Part shown: piece by piece, positions 8,087-17,342 of the stretch
Layout of the letters: each line of letters starts with the position of its first letter
How positions within the stretch are numbered: position 1 is the stretch's first letter
Assembly (NCBI GenBank): GCA_945878845.1
Contig: CAMCUB010000012.1
Coordinates: 21,886 to 85,885 of the forward strand
DNA from: Erythrobacter sanguineus
GTDB taxonomy: Bacteria; Pseudomonadota; Alphaproteobacteria; Sphingomonadales; Sphingomonadaceae
Reading direction: 5' to 3'
Length of the DNA stretch: 64,000 bases
Position numbers and translations under genes: made by a program
The notes under the pieces: generated by a model
The model's input: the letters and a program-made list of their open reading frames with translations, nothing else
Told to the model about the DNA's origin: nothing
The model's database searches: none

Positions 8087-9313
8087 ATGAGCAAGCCTCT
8101 CCTCGACCGTTTCCTGTCCCGTGCCGTCAAGCAGGGCCGCCTCGGCATCGTCTTTGCCGATGGGTCGGCAAGCACCTATGGCACCAGCGCGGAGGGCTTT
8201 CCCGAGATCGTCCTGCGCTTCACCGATAGCGCGGTAGCCCGCGACATCATCCTCGATCCCCGGCTCGGCGCGGCGGAGGCCTTTATCGACGGGCGGTTGC
8301 TGATCGAGGAGGGCGACGTGATGGGCCTCGTCAGCCTGCTCAGGATGAACGACCGCTGGGAACGCGGCGACAACAACCTGCGCCCCAAGCGCCTCAAGCG
8401 CCTCCTCAACAAGGCGAGCTTCGCTGCCGAGCAGATCAACAACCGCGTGGGTTCGAAGAAGAACGTCGCGCACCACTATGACATCGGCAATGATCTCTAC
8501 GCGCTGATGCTCGACCATGAGCATTGGCAATATTCCTGCGCCTATTGGGGCGAGGGCGTGACCACGCTGGGGCAAGCACAGGAAGCGAAGCTTAAGCACA
8601 TCGCCAAGAAGCTGAACCTGTCGCCCGGGCTGGAGGTGCTCGACATCGGCTGCGGGTGGGGCGGAATGGCGATCCATCTCGCCAAGCACCACAATGTCCA
8701 CGTCACCGGCATCACCCTGTCGGAGGAACAGGCCGCGCTCGCCCGCCAACGCGTACGCGAGGCGGGCGTGGCGGACAAGGTGACGATCCTGATCGAGGAT
8801 TACCGCGAGACCGCCGCCTCGGGCCGCAAGTTCGACCGGATCGTCTCAGTCGGCATGTTCGAGCATGTCGGCCGCGCGCAGTTCGAGACCTTCTTCGAAG
8901 CCTGCGCCAGGATTCTGCCCGAGGATGGCGTAATGCTGCTCCACACCATCGGCCGCTTCGGCAGCCCCGGCACCACCGACGCCTTCACCCGCAAATATGT
9001 CTTCCCTGGCGGCTATATCCCTGCGCTCTCGGAGACGGTGGCGGCGAGCGAGAAATTCCGCCTGATCGCAAGCGACGTCGAGACGCTGCGCCTCCACTAC
9101 GCGCACACCATCCGCGCCTGGTATGCCAACTGCATGGAGCACAGCGAGAAGATCATCGCGCTCTATGACGAGAAGTTCTTTCGGATGTGGACCTTCTACC
9201 TCGCCGGCGCCGCGACGGTGTTCGAGCATGGCGGCATGGGCAATTACCAGATCCAGTACGTCCGCTCGCGCCGCGCATTGCCGATCACGCGGGACTATCT
9301 GCTGGAGGCGTGA
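8087..9313 (+). CDS. cfa: Cyclopropane-fatty-acyl-phospholipid synthase family protein
   Basis: A 408-aa SAM-dependent enzyme that adds a methylene bridge to unsaturated phospholipid acyl chains at the membrane. Landmarks are the N-terminal lipid-binding half, HHYDIGNDLYALMLD, YSCAYW, motif I VLDIGCGWGGMAIHLA, VSVGMFEHVG, FPGGYIPALSE and the late IRAWYANCMEHSE block. Length fits the family (380-410 aa). The start ATG has AAAGGAG 6-12 bp upstream. Monocistronic in appearance. Confidence 0.92.
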   Translation: MSKPLLDRFLSRAVKQGRLGIVFADGSASTYGTSAEGFPEIVLRFTDSAVARDIILDPRLGAAEAFIDGRLLIEEGDVMGLVSLLRMNDRWERGDNNLRPKRLKRLLNKASFAAEQINNRVGSKKNVAHHYDIGNDLYALMLDHEHWQYSCAYWGEGVTTLGQAQEAKLKHIAKKLNLSPGLEVLDIGCGWGGMAIHLAKHHNVHVTGITLSEEQAALARQRVREAGVADKVTILIEDYRETAASGRKFDRIVSVGMFEHVGRAQFETFFEACARILPEDGVMLLHTIGRFGSPGTTDAFTRKYVFPGGYIPALSETVAASEKFRLIASDVETLRLHYAHTIRAWYANCMEHSEKIIALYDEKFFRMWTFYLAGAATVFEHGGMGNYQIQYVRSRRALPITRDYLLEA

Positions 9314-9317
9314 GGCT

Positions 9318-9338
9318 GGCCGCGATTTTTTCGCGGCC
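9318..9338 (+). terminator. Possible terminator hairpin after cfa
   Basis: GGCCGCGA (9318-9325) pairs with TCGCGGCC (9331-9338) around a TTTTT loop, 5 bp after the cfa stop. There is no T-run after the stem, so the call is weak. Confidence 0.35.
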
Positions 9339-9426
9339 CCTGTCGATTCCGCGTGAGGCCGCGCGTCTTTCCTGTGCAAGCCCGGTGCAACTCTCGCGCC
9401 GGGCCGGACACAAGGATACTCTGCGC

Positions 9427-9873
9427 ATGACCACCACCGCTCCCCTCGCTGCCCCATACCCGCTTGCTGCGCGCATTGCCGCTGTGGCCGGATTGCTCTG
9501 GAGCCTGTTCGGCGCCTGGCAGTTCGTCCGCCAGACCTTCATCGACGAGGCCGGGCTGATTGCAGGCGGAATGACACCCGAGCAGGCGCAGCTCTATGCC
9601 GGGCTACCTGTGTGGATGGCGGCAGTCTTCGCGATCGGCACGCTCGGCGGGGTGCTCGGCACGGCGCTGCTGCTGGCAGGCCGAAAGGCGAGCGTGGCGG
9701 TGCTGGCGGTCTCGCTCGCCGCCTATCTGATGCTGTGGGCGGGCGAAGCGCTGCTCGGCGTCTTCGCGGTGTTCGGCACCCCGCAGGTGGTGGTGCTGAG
9801 CATCGTCGTCCTTGTCGCCGCAGGGCTGCTGTGGCTCGCCCAGCGCCTCGCGGCGAAGGGCGTGCTCGCCTAG
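9427..9873 (+). CDS. Small membrane protein with four predicted helices
   Basis: A 148-aa protein beginning at ATG 9427 with four hydrophobic stretches: AARIAAVAGLLWSLFGAW, WMAAVFAIGTLGGVLGTALLL, VAVLAVSLAAYLMLW and VVLSIVVLVAAGLLWLAQ. The QTFIDEAGLIAGGMTPEQAQLYA segment between helices 1 and 2 resembles sphingomonad membrane proteins of unknown function. It overlaps the stop of the convergent acyltransferase gene by 4 bp. Confidence 0.75.
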   Translation: MTTTAPLAAPYPLAARIAAVAGLLWSLFGAWQFVRQTFIDEAGLIAGGMTPEQAQLYAGLPVWMAAVFAIGTLGGVLGTALLLAGRKASVAVLAVSLAAYLMLWAGEALLGVFAVFGTPQVVVLSIVVLVAAGLLWLAQRLAAKGVLA

Positions 9874-11231
9874 CCCATCTCGTGCGCGCCGGGGCGCTGG
9901 CGCGGGCGGTAGACCGGGCCGAAGCCCATCAACGCCGCGCCCGCCAGCGGGAGCGCGATCACCCACCAGCGAATGCCGGAGAGCGAATCCGGGCTGGTGA
10001 TGGTCAGCCCCGCGGTCGCGCCGAGGCCTGCGCAGATCGCCACCACGCCAACGACCGCGCGCAGGCGCGGCACGGTTCGCCCGCCACGCACGGGGCCGAA
10101 GCTCCTCTCGTGGCGTGCGAAGATGCCGATCAGCGGCAGCAGCGCGAGGATATAGACCGCGATCCACACGGGCCGCGTCACCCACCACTCGCCCGTCCCC
10201 GGCACCGGGCCGAGGCCCCAACCGCCCAGCAAGAGCCAGTCCACGGTCATCACCAGCACGAAGGCAGTGAGGTGCCACAGGTAGACCGTCATGATCATCC
10301 CGTTCATCAGCACGGTCGCGGTCCAGACGCTCACATTCTCGAGCATCCGCCGGCCCGCGCGCTCCAAGGCCAGCACCAGCCCCACCTGCACGCCGCCCAG
10401 CGCCATCAGCGCCAGCGTCGGCGGGAGCGAGTTGGAGAAGCCTCCGGGCGCCGAGACCATCGCGACCGGGTAGAAGCCGAACACCGTGATGTTAACGAGG
10501 ATCGCCAGCGACACCGCGAAGAAGCTCCAGGCGAACAGCGGGCGTTCGAACTTGCCCGCCCGCCACGCAAAGCCGAGCTGGTGGATGGCGAGGAACACCC
10601 AGAGGAAATTGGTGAAATTGACGTAGGGCACCTTGGCCGTGAAGGTCAGCCAGTCGGTCAGCATCGCCAGCGGCACGAACAGCGCCACGCTCCCCCAGCC
10701 GAGCCGGTCCCACAGGCGCTGGGCAAGCGGCGTGAAGGCGGTCACCAGCAGGTAGACCGCGAGGAACCACACCGGGATCAGCGCGGCCTCGGTCGCCATG
10801 CGGATCTGGGCGCGCGGCAGGCCGACCTGCGTCATCACCACCGCGAGGCTCGCCCACAGCAAGAGCACCGGGAAGGTCGGAGTGATGAGGCGCTGCACCC
10901 GGCTCGCCAGCCAGTCGCGGTAGACACCCGCCTGATCGGCAGCGGCCTTGGCGGTGGTCGCCCTCCAGCTCACCTGATTGGCATAGCCGCCGACAAGGAA
11001 GAACACCGGCATCACCTGAAAGCCCCAGGTCAGCCAGTGCGCCCAATCGGCCACCGACAGCAGGTCGCCGCGCCGCAGCTCCCCTGACGCATCGAGATAG
11101 AGCCCCGCCATCAGCCAGTGCCCGACCACCACCGCGAGGATCGAGACCGCGCGCAGGAAATCGACCCAGCGGTTGCGCTCGGGCGGGGTCATCACCGCCA
11201 GCTCGCGTGCCTTGCTCCACATTGTCAGCAT
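9870..11231 (-). CDS. Acyltransferase family 3 membrane protein
   Basis: A 453-aa multi-spanning membrane protein of the acyltransferase_3 family, which acylates sugars or other cell-surface groups. The typical opening is NRWVDFLRAVSILAVVVGHW (Arg and His conserved, residues ~15-34), followed by about ten hydrophobic helices (VFFLVGGYANQVSW, SVALFVPLAMLTDWL, VYLWHLTAFVLVM and others). Start ATG 11231 is preferred; ATG 11261 or 11222 are possible. A basic tail ends at the convergent 9427 gene. Substrate unknown. Confidence 0.85.
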   Translation of the reverse strand: MLTMWSKARELAVMTPPERNRWVDFLRAVSILAVVVGHWLMAGLYLDASGELRRGDLLSVADWAHWLTWGFQVMPVFFLVGGYANQVSWRATTAKAAADQAGVYRDWLASRVQRLITPTFPVLLLWASLAVVMTQVGLPRAQIRMATEAALIPVWFLAVYLLVTAFTPLAQRLWDRLGWGSVALFVPLAMLTDWLTFTAKVPYVNFTNFLWVFLAIHQLGFAWRAGKFERPLFAWSFFAVSLAILVNITVFGFYPVAMVSAPGGFSNSLPPTLALMALGGVQVGLVLALERAGRRMLENVSVWTATVLMNGMIMTVYLWHLTAFVLVMTVDWLLLGGWGLGPVPGTGEWWVTRPVWIAVYILALLPLIGIFARHERSFGPVRGGRTVPRLRAVVGVVAICAGLGATAGLTITSPDSLSGIRWWVIALPLAGAALMGFGPVYRPRQRPGAHEMG

Positions 11232-11331
11232 CGTGATCCCCGTTCGCCGCGCGCAGGGCACCGCCTGCGCGCACGAGATATCAGGTAGTTCTTAGCAGCC
11301 GATTGCCAAGAGGCCGGTTGCTGCAAACAAT

Positions 11332-12405
11332 CTAGGCCTCATACTCCGGCGCCGCCTGTGCCTGGGCCTCGGCCTCGAAGGCGGCGAGATAGGCCGCCGC
11401 CAGCGCGCCGATCGGCAACATCGGGGGGTTCTGCCCGAAGACCGAAGGCCAGTAAGACAGGGTCGCGGAATGGGCGCCCGCGATCAGATTTTTCTGCCCG
11501 GCCTGGATCGCGGCAATAATGTCGGCCTGCGCCCGCCACTGTGCGGGGTTTCCGATCAGCGGCGCGGGGAACGGAACACTCGGCGTGGCCGCAGGATAAT
11601 AGGCGAGCGAGCCGACCAGCGCGTAGCCCCGCGTGACCGTGGCCGCCAGAAACAGCAGCGCCGCATCAAGCTCGAAATCAAAGTGGATGTCCCAGGCGTC
11701 GATATGCGCGAACAGATCGAAGAGGGTGTAGGGCGGCAAGAAGGGCACCAGATCATAGGCCGCCTGATAGCGCATGGTGGCGTGCCCCAGCCCGGCGCCG
11801 CTGTAAGCGGCCGCGAAGGCAGGATCGCCCGCCAATGGCGCGGCAAAGCTATGCACCTCGATCGCCGTGGGCCCGCCGGAGCCCATCTCGTCCTTGATCA
11901 GCGCAGCGAACAGGAAGGCCATGGCCGCACCCTTGGAGTGGCCGGTAATGCGCAGGCCGTTCAAGCGGCTCCAGTCGATGGCTTTGAGCTGTGCGAACAC
12001 GCTCGGCCACAGCGACAGCACCGCATTGCGGAAGCCCTGATGCACGCGCCCGAGGCTGTCGTCGCCCGACAGCGCCAGCGGCACAAGTGTCGTCTCATCA
12101 TCCTGAAGCCAGTCGCGCAGGAAGGCGAAGAAGCTGTCGAAGCTGTCAAAGGTGGGCAGCGTTCCGCGGAGCGACAGGACTGCCCAATTGTCCCCCGTCC
12201 GCCCGAGCAGCGCGGCGTTGATCGCGTCGGGTCCATCGGTGAACACCATCGGCGGCGTCGTCCAGCCCACCGGCGTGCTGTAGAAGGACGAAGGGTAATA
12301 GCCCGCCGGCCCGATGGAATAGGCACAGATGGCGGCATCGAGCATCGCTTGCGCCGTGGTGGTGGCCGCCACTGGTACCAGCGGCGCAGGATTGGTTGCG
12401 ACCAT
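11332..12405 (-). CDS. Class 3 lipase family protein
   Basis: A 357-aa alpha/beta hydrolase starting at ATG 12405, chosen for the GGGGAG just upstream; longer in-frame forms add an unlikely leader. SLRGT (residues ~78-82) supplies the oxyanion hole. ITGHSKGAAMAF carries the nucleophile elbow GHSKG with Ser157. SFAAPLAGDPAF and the PFLPP region hold the candidate acid residue. No signal peptide is evident. The C-terminal tail is Ala/Glu rich. It probably hydrolyses lipid or other esters; the substrate is unknown. Confidence 0.85.
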   Translation of the reverse strand: MVATNPAPLVPVAATTTAQAMLDAAICAYSIGPAGYYPSSFYSTPVGWTTPPMVFTDGPDAINAALLGRTGDNWAVLSLRGTLPTFDSFDSFFAFLRDWLQDDETTLVPLALSGDDSLGRVHQGFRNAVLSLWPSVFAQLKAIDWSRLNGLRITGHSKGAAMAFLFAALIKDEMGSGGPTAIEVHSFAAPLAGDPAFAAAYSGAGLGHATMRYQAAYDLVPFLPPYTLFDLFAHIDAWDIHFDFELDAALLFLAATVTRGYALVGSLAYYPAATPSVPFPAPLIGNPAQWRAQADIIAAIQAGQKNLIAGAHSATLSYWPSVFGQNPPMLPIGALAAAYLAAFEAEAQAQAAPEYEA

Positions 12406-12620
12406 TGTTGTTCTCCCCGGAATGAACGACCGGGAGGATGCCGCAAATAGGCCCGATGTCAAACGAAAGTCCTTTTTTTTCATTACATTATCTTTATGAC
12501 GCCGCTTACTTTTGGAACGCTGGCGGACGTCGGCGGCGCAAGCGTGGCACTAATCATTGCCGTGTCCGCCCCCCGCTGTTAACGGCGCGCCGACATCACG
12601 CCTTCCAAGGAACCGCTCGC

Positions 12621-13841
12621 ATGGCCCAGCCCCAGAAAGTCGTCCTCGCCTATTCGGGCGGTCTCGATACCAGCGTCATCGCCAAGTGGCTGAGCGTGGA
12701 GCGGGGCCTCGAGGTGGTGACTTTCACCGCCGACCTCGGCCAGGGCGAGGAAATCGAGCCCGCGCGCGCCAAGGCCCGGGCGATGGGCATCCCCGATGAT
12801 CACATCTTCATCGAGGATGTGCGCGAGGAATTCGTGCGCGATTTCGTCTTCCCGATGATGCGCGCCAATGCCCGCTATGAGGGCGACTATCTGCTCGGCA
12901 CCTCGATCGCGCGCCCGCTGATCTCCAAGCGCCTCGTTGAGATCGCGCACCAGACCGGTGCCGATTTCATCGCTCACGGCGCGACCGGCAAGGGCAATGA
13001 TCAGGTGCGCTTCGAGCTCAGCGCCTATGCGCTCGACCCGGACATCAAGGTGATCGCCCCGTGGCGCGAGTGGGAACTCACCAGCCGCACCGCGCTGATC
13101 GCATGGGCGGAAAAGCACCAGATCCAGGTCCCCAAGGACAAGCGCGGCGACAGCCCGTTCTCGACCGACGCGAACCTCCTGCACACCTCGTCCGAGGGCA
13201 AGGTGCTGGAAGACCCGTGGGAGGAGACCCCCGACTACGTCTATTCGCGCACGGTGAACCCCGAGGACGCGCCCGACCAGCCCGAATACATCACGGTCGA
13301 CTTCGAGAAGGGTGACGGCGTGGCGCTGAACGGCGAGGCGATGAGCCCCGCCACCTTGCTCGCCGCGCTCAATGACCTTGGCCGCAAGCACGGCATCGGC
13401 CGGCTCGATCTGGTCGAAAACCGCTTTGTCGGCATGAAGAGCCGCGGGATGTACGAGACTCCTGGTGGCGAAATCTACGCCCGCGCGCATCGCGGGATCG
13501 AGCAGATCACGCTGGATCGCGGCGCGGCGCACCTCAAGGACGAGCTCATGCCCAAGTACGCCGAGCTCATCTACAACGGCTTCTGGTTCTCGCCCGAGCG
13601 CGAGATGCTGCAGGCGGCGATCGACCACAGTCAGGACAAGGTCACCGGCACGGTGCGCCTCAAGCTCTACAAGGGGCTGGCGAGCGTGGTTGGCAGGAAG
13701 TCGCCCTACTCGCTCTATTCCGAGGCCCATGTGACCTTCGAGGATGACGCCGGGGCCTATGACCAGAAGGACGCCGAGGGCTTCATCAAACTCAATGGCC
13801 TGCGCCTGAGGCTGCTGTCGCGCCGCAACCGGGACGCCTGA
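12621..13841 (+). CDS. argG: Argininosuccinate synthase
   Basis: A 406-aa enzyme joining citrulline and aspartate with ATP in arginine synthesis. The ATP-pyrophosphatase P-loop [10 protein letters not shown] is at residues ~11-20. Family signatures [32 protein letters not shown] and GVALNGE follow. Length matches the family (400-410 aa). ATG 12621 is the only start that gives the standard N-terminus ([14 protein letters not shown]). The 215-bp gap upstream separates it from the divergent lipase gene. Confidence 0.97.
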   Translation: MAQPQKVVLAYSGGLDTSVIAKWLSVERGLEVVTFTADLGQGEEIEPARAKARAMGIPDDHIFIEDVREEFVRDFVFPMMRANARYEGDYLLGTSIARPLISKRLVEIAHQTGADFIAHGATGKGNDQVRFELSAYALDPDIKVIAPWREWELTSRTALIAWAEKHQIQVPKDKRGDSPFSTDANLLHTSSEGKVLEDPWEETPDYVYSRTVNPEDAPDQPEYITVDFEKGDGVALNGEAMSPATLLAALNDLGRKHGIGRLDLVENRFVGMKSRGMYETPGGEIYARAHRGIEQITLDRGAAHLKDELMPKYAELIYNGFWFSPEREMLQAAIDHSQDKVTGTVRLKLYKGLASVVGRKSPYSLYSEAHVTFEDDAGAYDQKDAEGFIKLNGLRLRLLSRRNRDA

Positions 13842-14825
13842 TCCGCGCCATCCGATAGGGGAAAACCGAGTCGCAGCGTCTGGCGCGGCGGCTCGGGGGG
13901 CTTATCGTGACAGTTTGAAGGCGGCCTCGTTCCCGCTTTTCGCACGTGTCGCGTCAATTGCGACGAAACGTTGACTTATCCACTCGTGTCCACAGGCCTT
14001 ATCGCCCGAAGTGGAAAAGTAGCCGCCCGAAATGTTGTCAGATCGCCGATTCAGGCGCACTTTCAACCTGTCTTCGGGACACGAAGCAACCGGAACGGAA
14101 AGCCGCAGGGCCTTGAAGTTACCGGGGTTTTGATCCCGAGGGTGGCGGTGACATCTGTCCACGCGCCGATCTGGAGACGGCATGCAGGAGGCTTCGGCCA
14201 AAGGCAAGGCGGCTCAATTCAAGGATCGGAGCGACGCGGTGGCGCCGGACAGGCCGAAGACCTGGCCAGAAGGCAAGTGCAGCGGAACGGCGTAAGCCCC
14301 CAGCCGCGGCAATTGGCGGAAAGGTAAAGGGACGCGGTCTCGGCGGAAGCGAAGGCGCGGCGGCGAAAGTTGGAAGGCTTAGGCCCGATGACGGACGCAA
14401 AGCCAGCCGGAGCGAAAGCTGGATGCCGGCGCGAGCGCCGGTGACAAATCTCTGGCAGGCCGGTCGCAAGACAGGGCAGCGGGAGGCTAGACATCGGGCG
14501 CCAAGCATGGCCCGGAAGCGAAGGACGCCGAAGGTTCGCCGGAGGCATCGGTAGCGGAAGGTCATCCACACGCCGGTGAGAGTGGGGTCGGCAGCAATGC
14601 CGGCCCCATTTGCTATGTGCGGGCCGCCCCGTCTTTCGCCCCCCGCTGCGCGCGCCCCCGCGAGTCGATCCTCGGGAAAACCCCTAGATTCGCCCCGAGG
14701 CCGCCCGGCCCGCCAGAACGGTTCATCGTGTTTGGCGTGCAACTCGTGCCCCAAACGAAGCGATCGGACGATGAAATCCTAACCTGGTTTGCCTTTGACA
14801 AAAGGTGCCCTGTATCGGCTCCGCC
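13842..14825. other. 984-bp gap: purine-rich, hairpin-rich, no convincing gene
   Basis: From about 14160 to 14580 the plus strand is strongly enriched in G and A. It contains strong hairpins, for example CCAGC/GCTGG (14403-14422) and the perfect CCGGCG-CGAG-CGCCGG (14426-14441). It ends in a nine-pair stem at 14584-14607. Short open frames exist (MQEASAKGKAAQFK from 14182; MPARAPVTNLWQAG from 14423) but lie in different frames with no clear ribosome sites. No RNase P, tmRNA, SRP or riboswitch signature was recognised. It may encode a structured RNA or be a decayed gene. Confidence 0.5.
14584..14607 (+). terminator. Terminator-like hairpin
   Basis: GGGGTCGGC (14584-14592) pairs with GCCGGCCCC (14599-14607) over a six-base loop, followed by ATTTGCTAT, a weak T-rich stretch. 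On the plus strand it would end any transcript coming from the 13.85-14.58 kb block or from argG read-through. Confidence 0.5.
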
Positions 14826-15374
14826 ATGCGGACGGGAATTCGCATACATGGCCTCGATGCCCCCCGCTTTGCTCCAGGCAAGCACTCGGCGTGGATCGCT
14901 GCGGCGCTGCTCGGCTTGGCGCCGCTCGCCGCATCCTCCGCCGCCGCGCCCGATGCGCCTGGGCAGATCGACCCCGCCACCAGCAGCGCCATGGTCGAGC
15001 TCGTCCCGCTCCAGCCGGTCGCCGAGCCCGCCGCTCCGGTCATCGAAGACGCCCCCGCGCCCTCTGCCCCGCAGGAAGCCATCGTGGGCCGCGGCAGCGC
15101 CTCCTACTACGCCGCCAAGTTCGATGGCCGCCGCACCGCCAGCGGTGAGCGGTTCGACAATGGCGCGATGACCGCCGCGCACCGCACCCTGCCCTTCGGC
15201 ACACTGGTGCGCGTCACCAACCTGGCCAACGGCCGCAGCGTCGTCGTGCGCATCAACGACCGCGGGCCCTTCACCGCAGGCCGGATGATCGACGTCAGCC
15301 GCGCCGCCGCCTCCGAGCTCGGCCTCGTCGCGCGCGGACACGGCATGGTCGAGCTGGCGGTGATCGCCGACTGA
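14826..15374 (+). CDS. rlpA: RlpA-like septal ring lytic transglycosylase family protein
   Basis: A 182-aa exported protein. N-terminal residues ~15-38 form the export signal (SAWIAAALLGLAPLAASSAAA), followed by a Pro/Ala-rich linker. The double-psi beta-barrel domain reads GRGSASYYAAKFDGRRTASGE, then NGAMTAAHRTLPFGTLVRVT and VRINDRGPF, as in RlpA proteins that cleave denuded peptidoglycan. No SPOR domain follows, so it is shorter than enteric RlpA. ATG 14826 is preferred over the in-frame GTG at 14805. Confidence 0.88.
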   Translation: MRTGIRIHGLDAPRFAPGKHSAWIAAALLGLAPLAASSAAAPDAPGQIDPATSSAMVELVPLQPVAEPAAPVIEDAPAPSAPQEAIVGRGSASYYAAKFDGRRTASGERFDNGAMTAAHRTLPFGTLVRVTNLANGRSVVVRINDRGPFTAGRMIDVSRAAASELGLVARGHGMVELAVIAD

Positions 15375-15379
15375 ACGGC

Positions 15380-15766
15380 TCAGGGGTTGGCCGAGTAGGT
15401 CATCCCCAGCGAGGACGTGTCGCCGCTGATCTTCAGCTTCAACCGTGCAGTGCGGGTGTCCGAGGTGTTGCGCAGCAGCGCCATCTCGCCCGGCCCGAAC
15501 GCCGCATCGACCGCCGCGCCCGGCTCGACCCGGCCCTTGACGACCGCCTCGCCCTCTCCCTTCGCCAGCACCACCACCGCGACCGGCCCGGTGTTGCGCC
15601 CGGTCACCGTGAAGCCGCCCTGCTGCCCGCCGCCCAGCTCGAAGGTCTGCCCCGCCTCGATCTGGAGGCCCGAGTTGAACTCGCCCGCGCTGACGGCAGT
15701 GCCGGCGAGGGCCAGTGTCGCAGCGGCGGCGAGCCAGCGGGGAGCGAAGCGGGGGATCAGGGGCAT
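15380..15766 (-). CDS. Secreted hypothetical protein
   Basis: A 128-aa protein with a signal peptide (MPLIPRFAPRWLAAAATLALAGTAVSA). The mature part looks all-beta: FELGGGQQGGFTVTGRNTGPVAVVVLAKGEGE, then AAFGPGEMALLRNTSDTRTARLKLKISGD. No Cys and no enzyme motif. It converges with the rlpA-like gene only 5 bp apart. Not recognised; a periplasmic accessory protein is a reasonable guess. Confidence 0.65.
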   Translation of the reverse strand: MPLIPRFAPRWLAAAATLALAGTAVSAGEFNSGLQIEAGQTFELGGGQQGGFTVTGRNTGPVAVVVLAKGEGEAVVKGRVEPGAAVDAAFGPGEMALLRNTSDTRTARLKLKISGDTSSLGMTYSANP

Positions 15767-15898
15767 AGTCGGTCACTCCTCATGCATGTCTCCTTCAACT
15801 ACTGGACGCAGGCGCGCGCGGATGCACCCGGCTGACGATAGCGCACCCCCACCCTCTTGCACCCGGAGCGAGGCGGGCTAACCAGAGCCTTTCCGGCC

Positions 15899-17308
15899 AT
15901 GGCGGCCGCAAGGGGGGCCACCGCCATCACACTCGTCCTCATCCTCGCCTATGTCGCCCTCCAGATCGCGCTTGCCGTGTGGGTCGGGCGCGGCGCGCGG
16001 TCCGACACCGACTACCTCGTCGCCGGGCGCAGCCTCGGGGCGGGCGCGGTGGGCATGTCAATCTTCGCCACCTGGTTCGCTGCCGAGAGCCTCATCGCCA
16101 CCTCCTCCGAGGTCGCGGCCGAGGGCATCGCCGGTGCCCGGGCCGAGCCCTTCGCCTATGCCGCCGGCCTCCTCGCGGTCGCGCTGTTCTTCGCCAAGGC
16201 CTTGCGCAAGGGGGGCTTCATCACCCTCGCCGACTTCCTGCGCGACCGCTTCGGCGGAGCCACCGAGAGCCTCTCCGCCGCCGTCATCGCGCTCTCCGCC
16301 ACCACCTGGTCCGCCGCCCAGCTGTTCGCCTTCGCCGCCATCATCGACGCCGCCTCGGGCATCGGCTTCACCCCAGCCCTCCTCGGCGCGACGCTGCTGG
16401 TGATGACCTACACCCTGTTCGGCGGCCTTGCGGGCGACGTCATCACCGACATCCTCCAGGGCATCGTCATCATCGTCGCCATCTGCATCCTCTTCGCTCT
16501 CATGACCGCCGCCGCCGGAGGGCCCGCCGCCATGTGGGCCGCGCTGCCCGAGACCGCCTTCCGCCCCGCCCCCGCCGACGAGACCTGGGCCGACACCGCC
16601 GAGCTCTGGCTCATCCCCATCATCGGCACCATGGTCAGCCAGGAGGCGATCTCGCGCACGCTCGCCGCCCGCACCCCCGAGGTCGCCCGCACCGGCGCGC
16701 TGTGGGGCGCGGGGCTCTACCTTGCCGCCGGGCTCGTCCCCGTCGGCTTCGGCCTGTTCGGCCCCCAACTCGGCCTCCCGCTCGGCGAGGGCGAGGCCTA
16801 CCTGCCCTCCCTCGCCAAGGCGCTGTTCCCCGAGTGGCTGCTGATCGTCTTCACCGGAGCGCTGGTCTCGGCGATCCTCTCCTCGGTCGACTCCGCGCTC
16901 CTCGCGGTCTCGGCGGTGGTGACCGAGAGCGGGTACCGCCGCCTCCGCCCCGAGGCCTCCGACCGCACCCTGCTGCGCGCCGCGCGCACCGCCACCGTGT
17001 GCGCCGCAGCCCTCGCCGCAGGGCTGGCGCTGACGGGCGAGTCCTTGCGCACCCTCGTCCTCGATGCCGGCGCGATCGGCGCGGTGCTCGCGGTGCCGAT
17101 CATCGCCGGGCTCGCCGGATCACGCGCGCGCCATGCCGCCCTCGCCGCGATCGTGGTGCAGATGGCGACACTGGTGCTGCTCGACTGGATCCTCGGCGTG
17201 CCCGGCGCCTTCCTGTGGATGCTGGCGAGCGGCACGCTCACCTTTGCCGCAGTGGCTGCATGGGAGCGCCGCCGGGCGCCTGCCGAGGCCGCTGTTGGAG
17301 ACACATGA
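15899..17308 (+). CDS. Sodium:solute symporter (SSS family)
   Basis: A 469-aa inner-membrane transporter with about 12-13 helices. SSS landmarks are SDTDYLVAGRSLGAGAVGMSIFATWFAAES (residues ~34-63), GGFITLADFLRDRFG, YTLFGGLAGDVITDILQG, and the sodium-site region GALVSAILSSVDSALLAVSAVVTE. The start ATG 15899 follows the first possible in-frame position and gives the normal N-terminus. The solute is not identifiable. It converges with the interrupted gene at 17343. Confidence 0.9.
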   Translation: MAAARGATAITLVLILAYVALQIALAVWVGRGARSDTDYLVAGRSLGAGAVGMSIFATWFAAESLIATSSEVAAEGIAGARAEPFAYAAGLLAVALFFAKALRKGGFITLADFLRDRFGGATESLSAAVIALSATTWSAAQLFAFAAIIDAASGIGFTPALLGATLLVMTYTLFGGLAGDVITDILQGIVIIVAICILFALMTAAAGGPAAMWAALPETAFRPAPADETWADTAELWLIPIIGTMVSQEAISRTLAARTPEVARTGALWGAGLYLAAGLVPVGFGLFGPQLGLPLGEGEAYLPSLAKALFPEWLLIVFTGALVSAILSSVDSALLAVSAVVTESGYRRLRPEASDRTLLRAARTATVCAAALAAGLALTGESLRTLVLDAGAIGAVLAVPIIAGLAGSRARHAALAAIVVQMATLVLLDWILGVPGAFLWMLASGTLTFAAVAAWERRRAPAEAAVGDT

Positions 17309-17342
17309 GACACTGTCCAGAACCGGAAAACCGGCCCCGGTG

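Noticed and set aside
9612..11087. 491-codon frame opposite the acyltransferase gene
   Set aside because: It is the antisense shadow of the acyltransferase and of the 9427 gene: Arg/His/Glu-rich, no family resemblance, while the minus-strand frame is a clear membrane protein.
13976..14570. DnaA-box-like sequences (TTATCCACT at 13976-13984, TCATCCACA at 14562-14570, weaker GTGTCCACA near 13986) as a possible replication origin
   Set aside because: Only two one-mismatch matches almost 600 bp apart, no AT-rich unwinding element, and no dnaA, hemE or parAB nearby. Too weak to call an origin.
13850..14600. RNase P RNA, tmRNA or SRP RNA in the 14-kb gap
   Set aside because: Searched both strands by eye for the GAGGAAAGTCC-type core, an alanine-tag reading frame (ANDN...) and the SRP GGAA/AGCAG core; none is present.
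14119..14754. Minus-strand frames of 116-211 codons in the 14-kb gap
   Set aside because: Arg/Pro/Leu/Ala composition typical of the complement of purine-rich DNA, no ribosome site, no recognisable domain.
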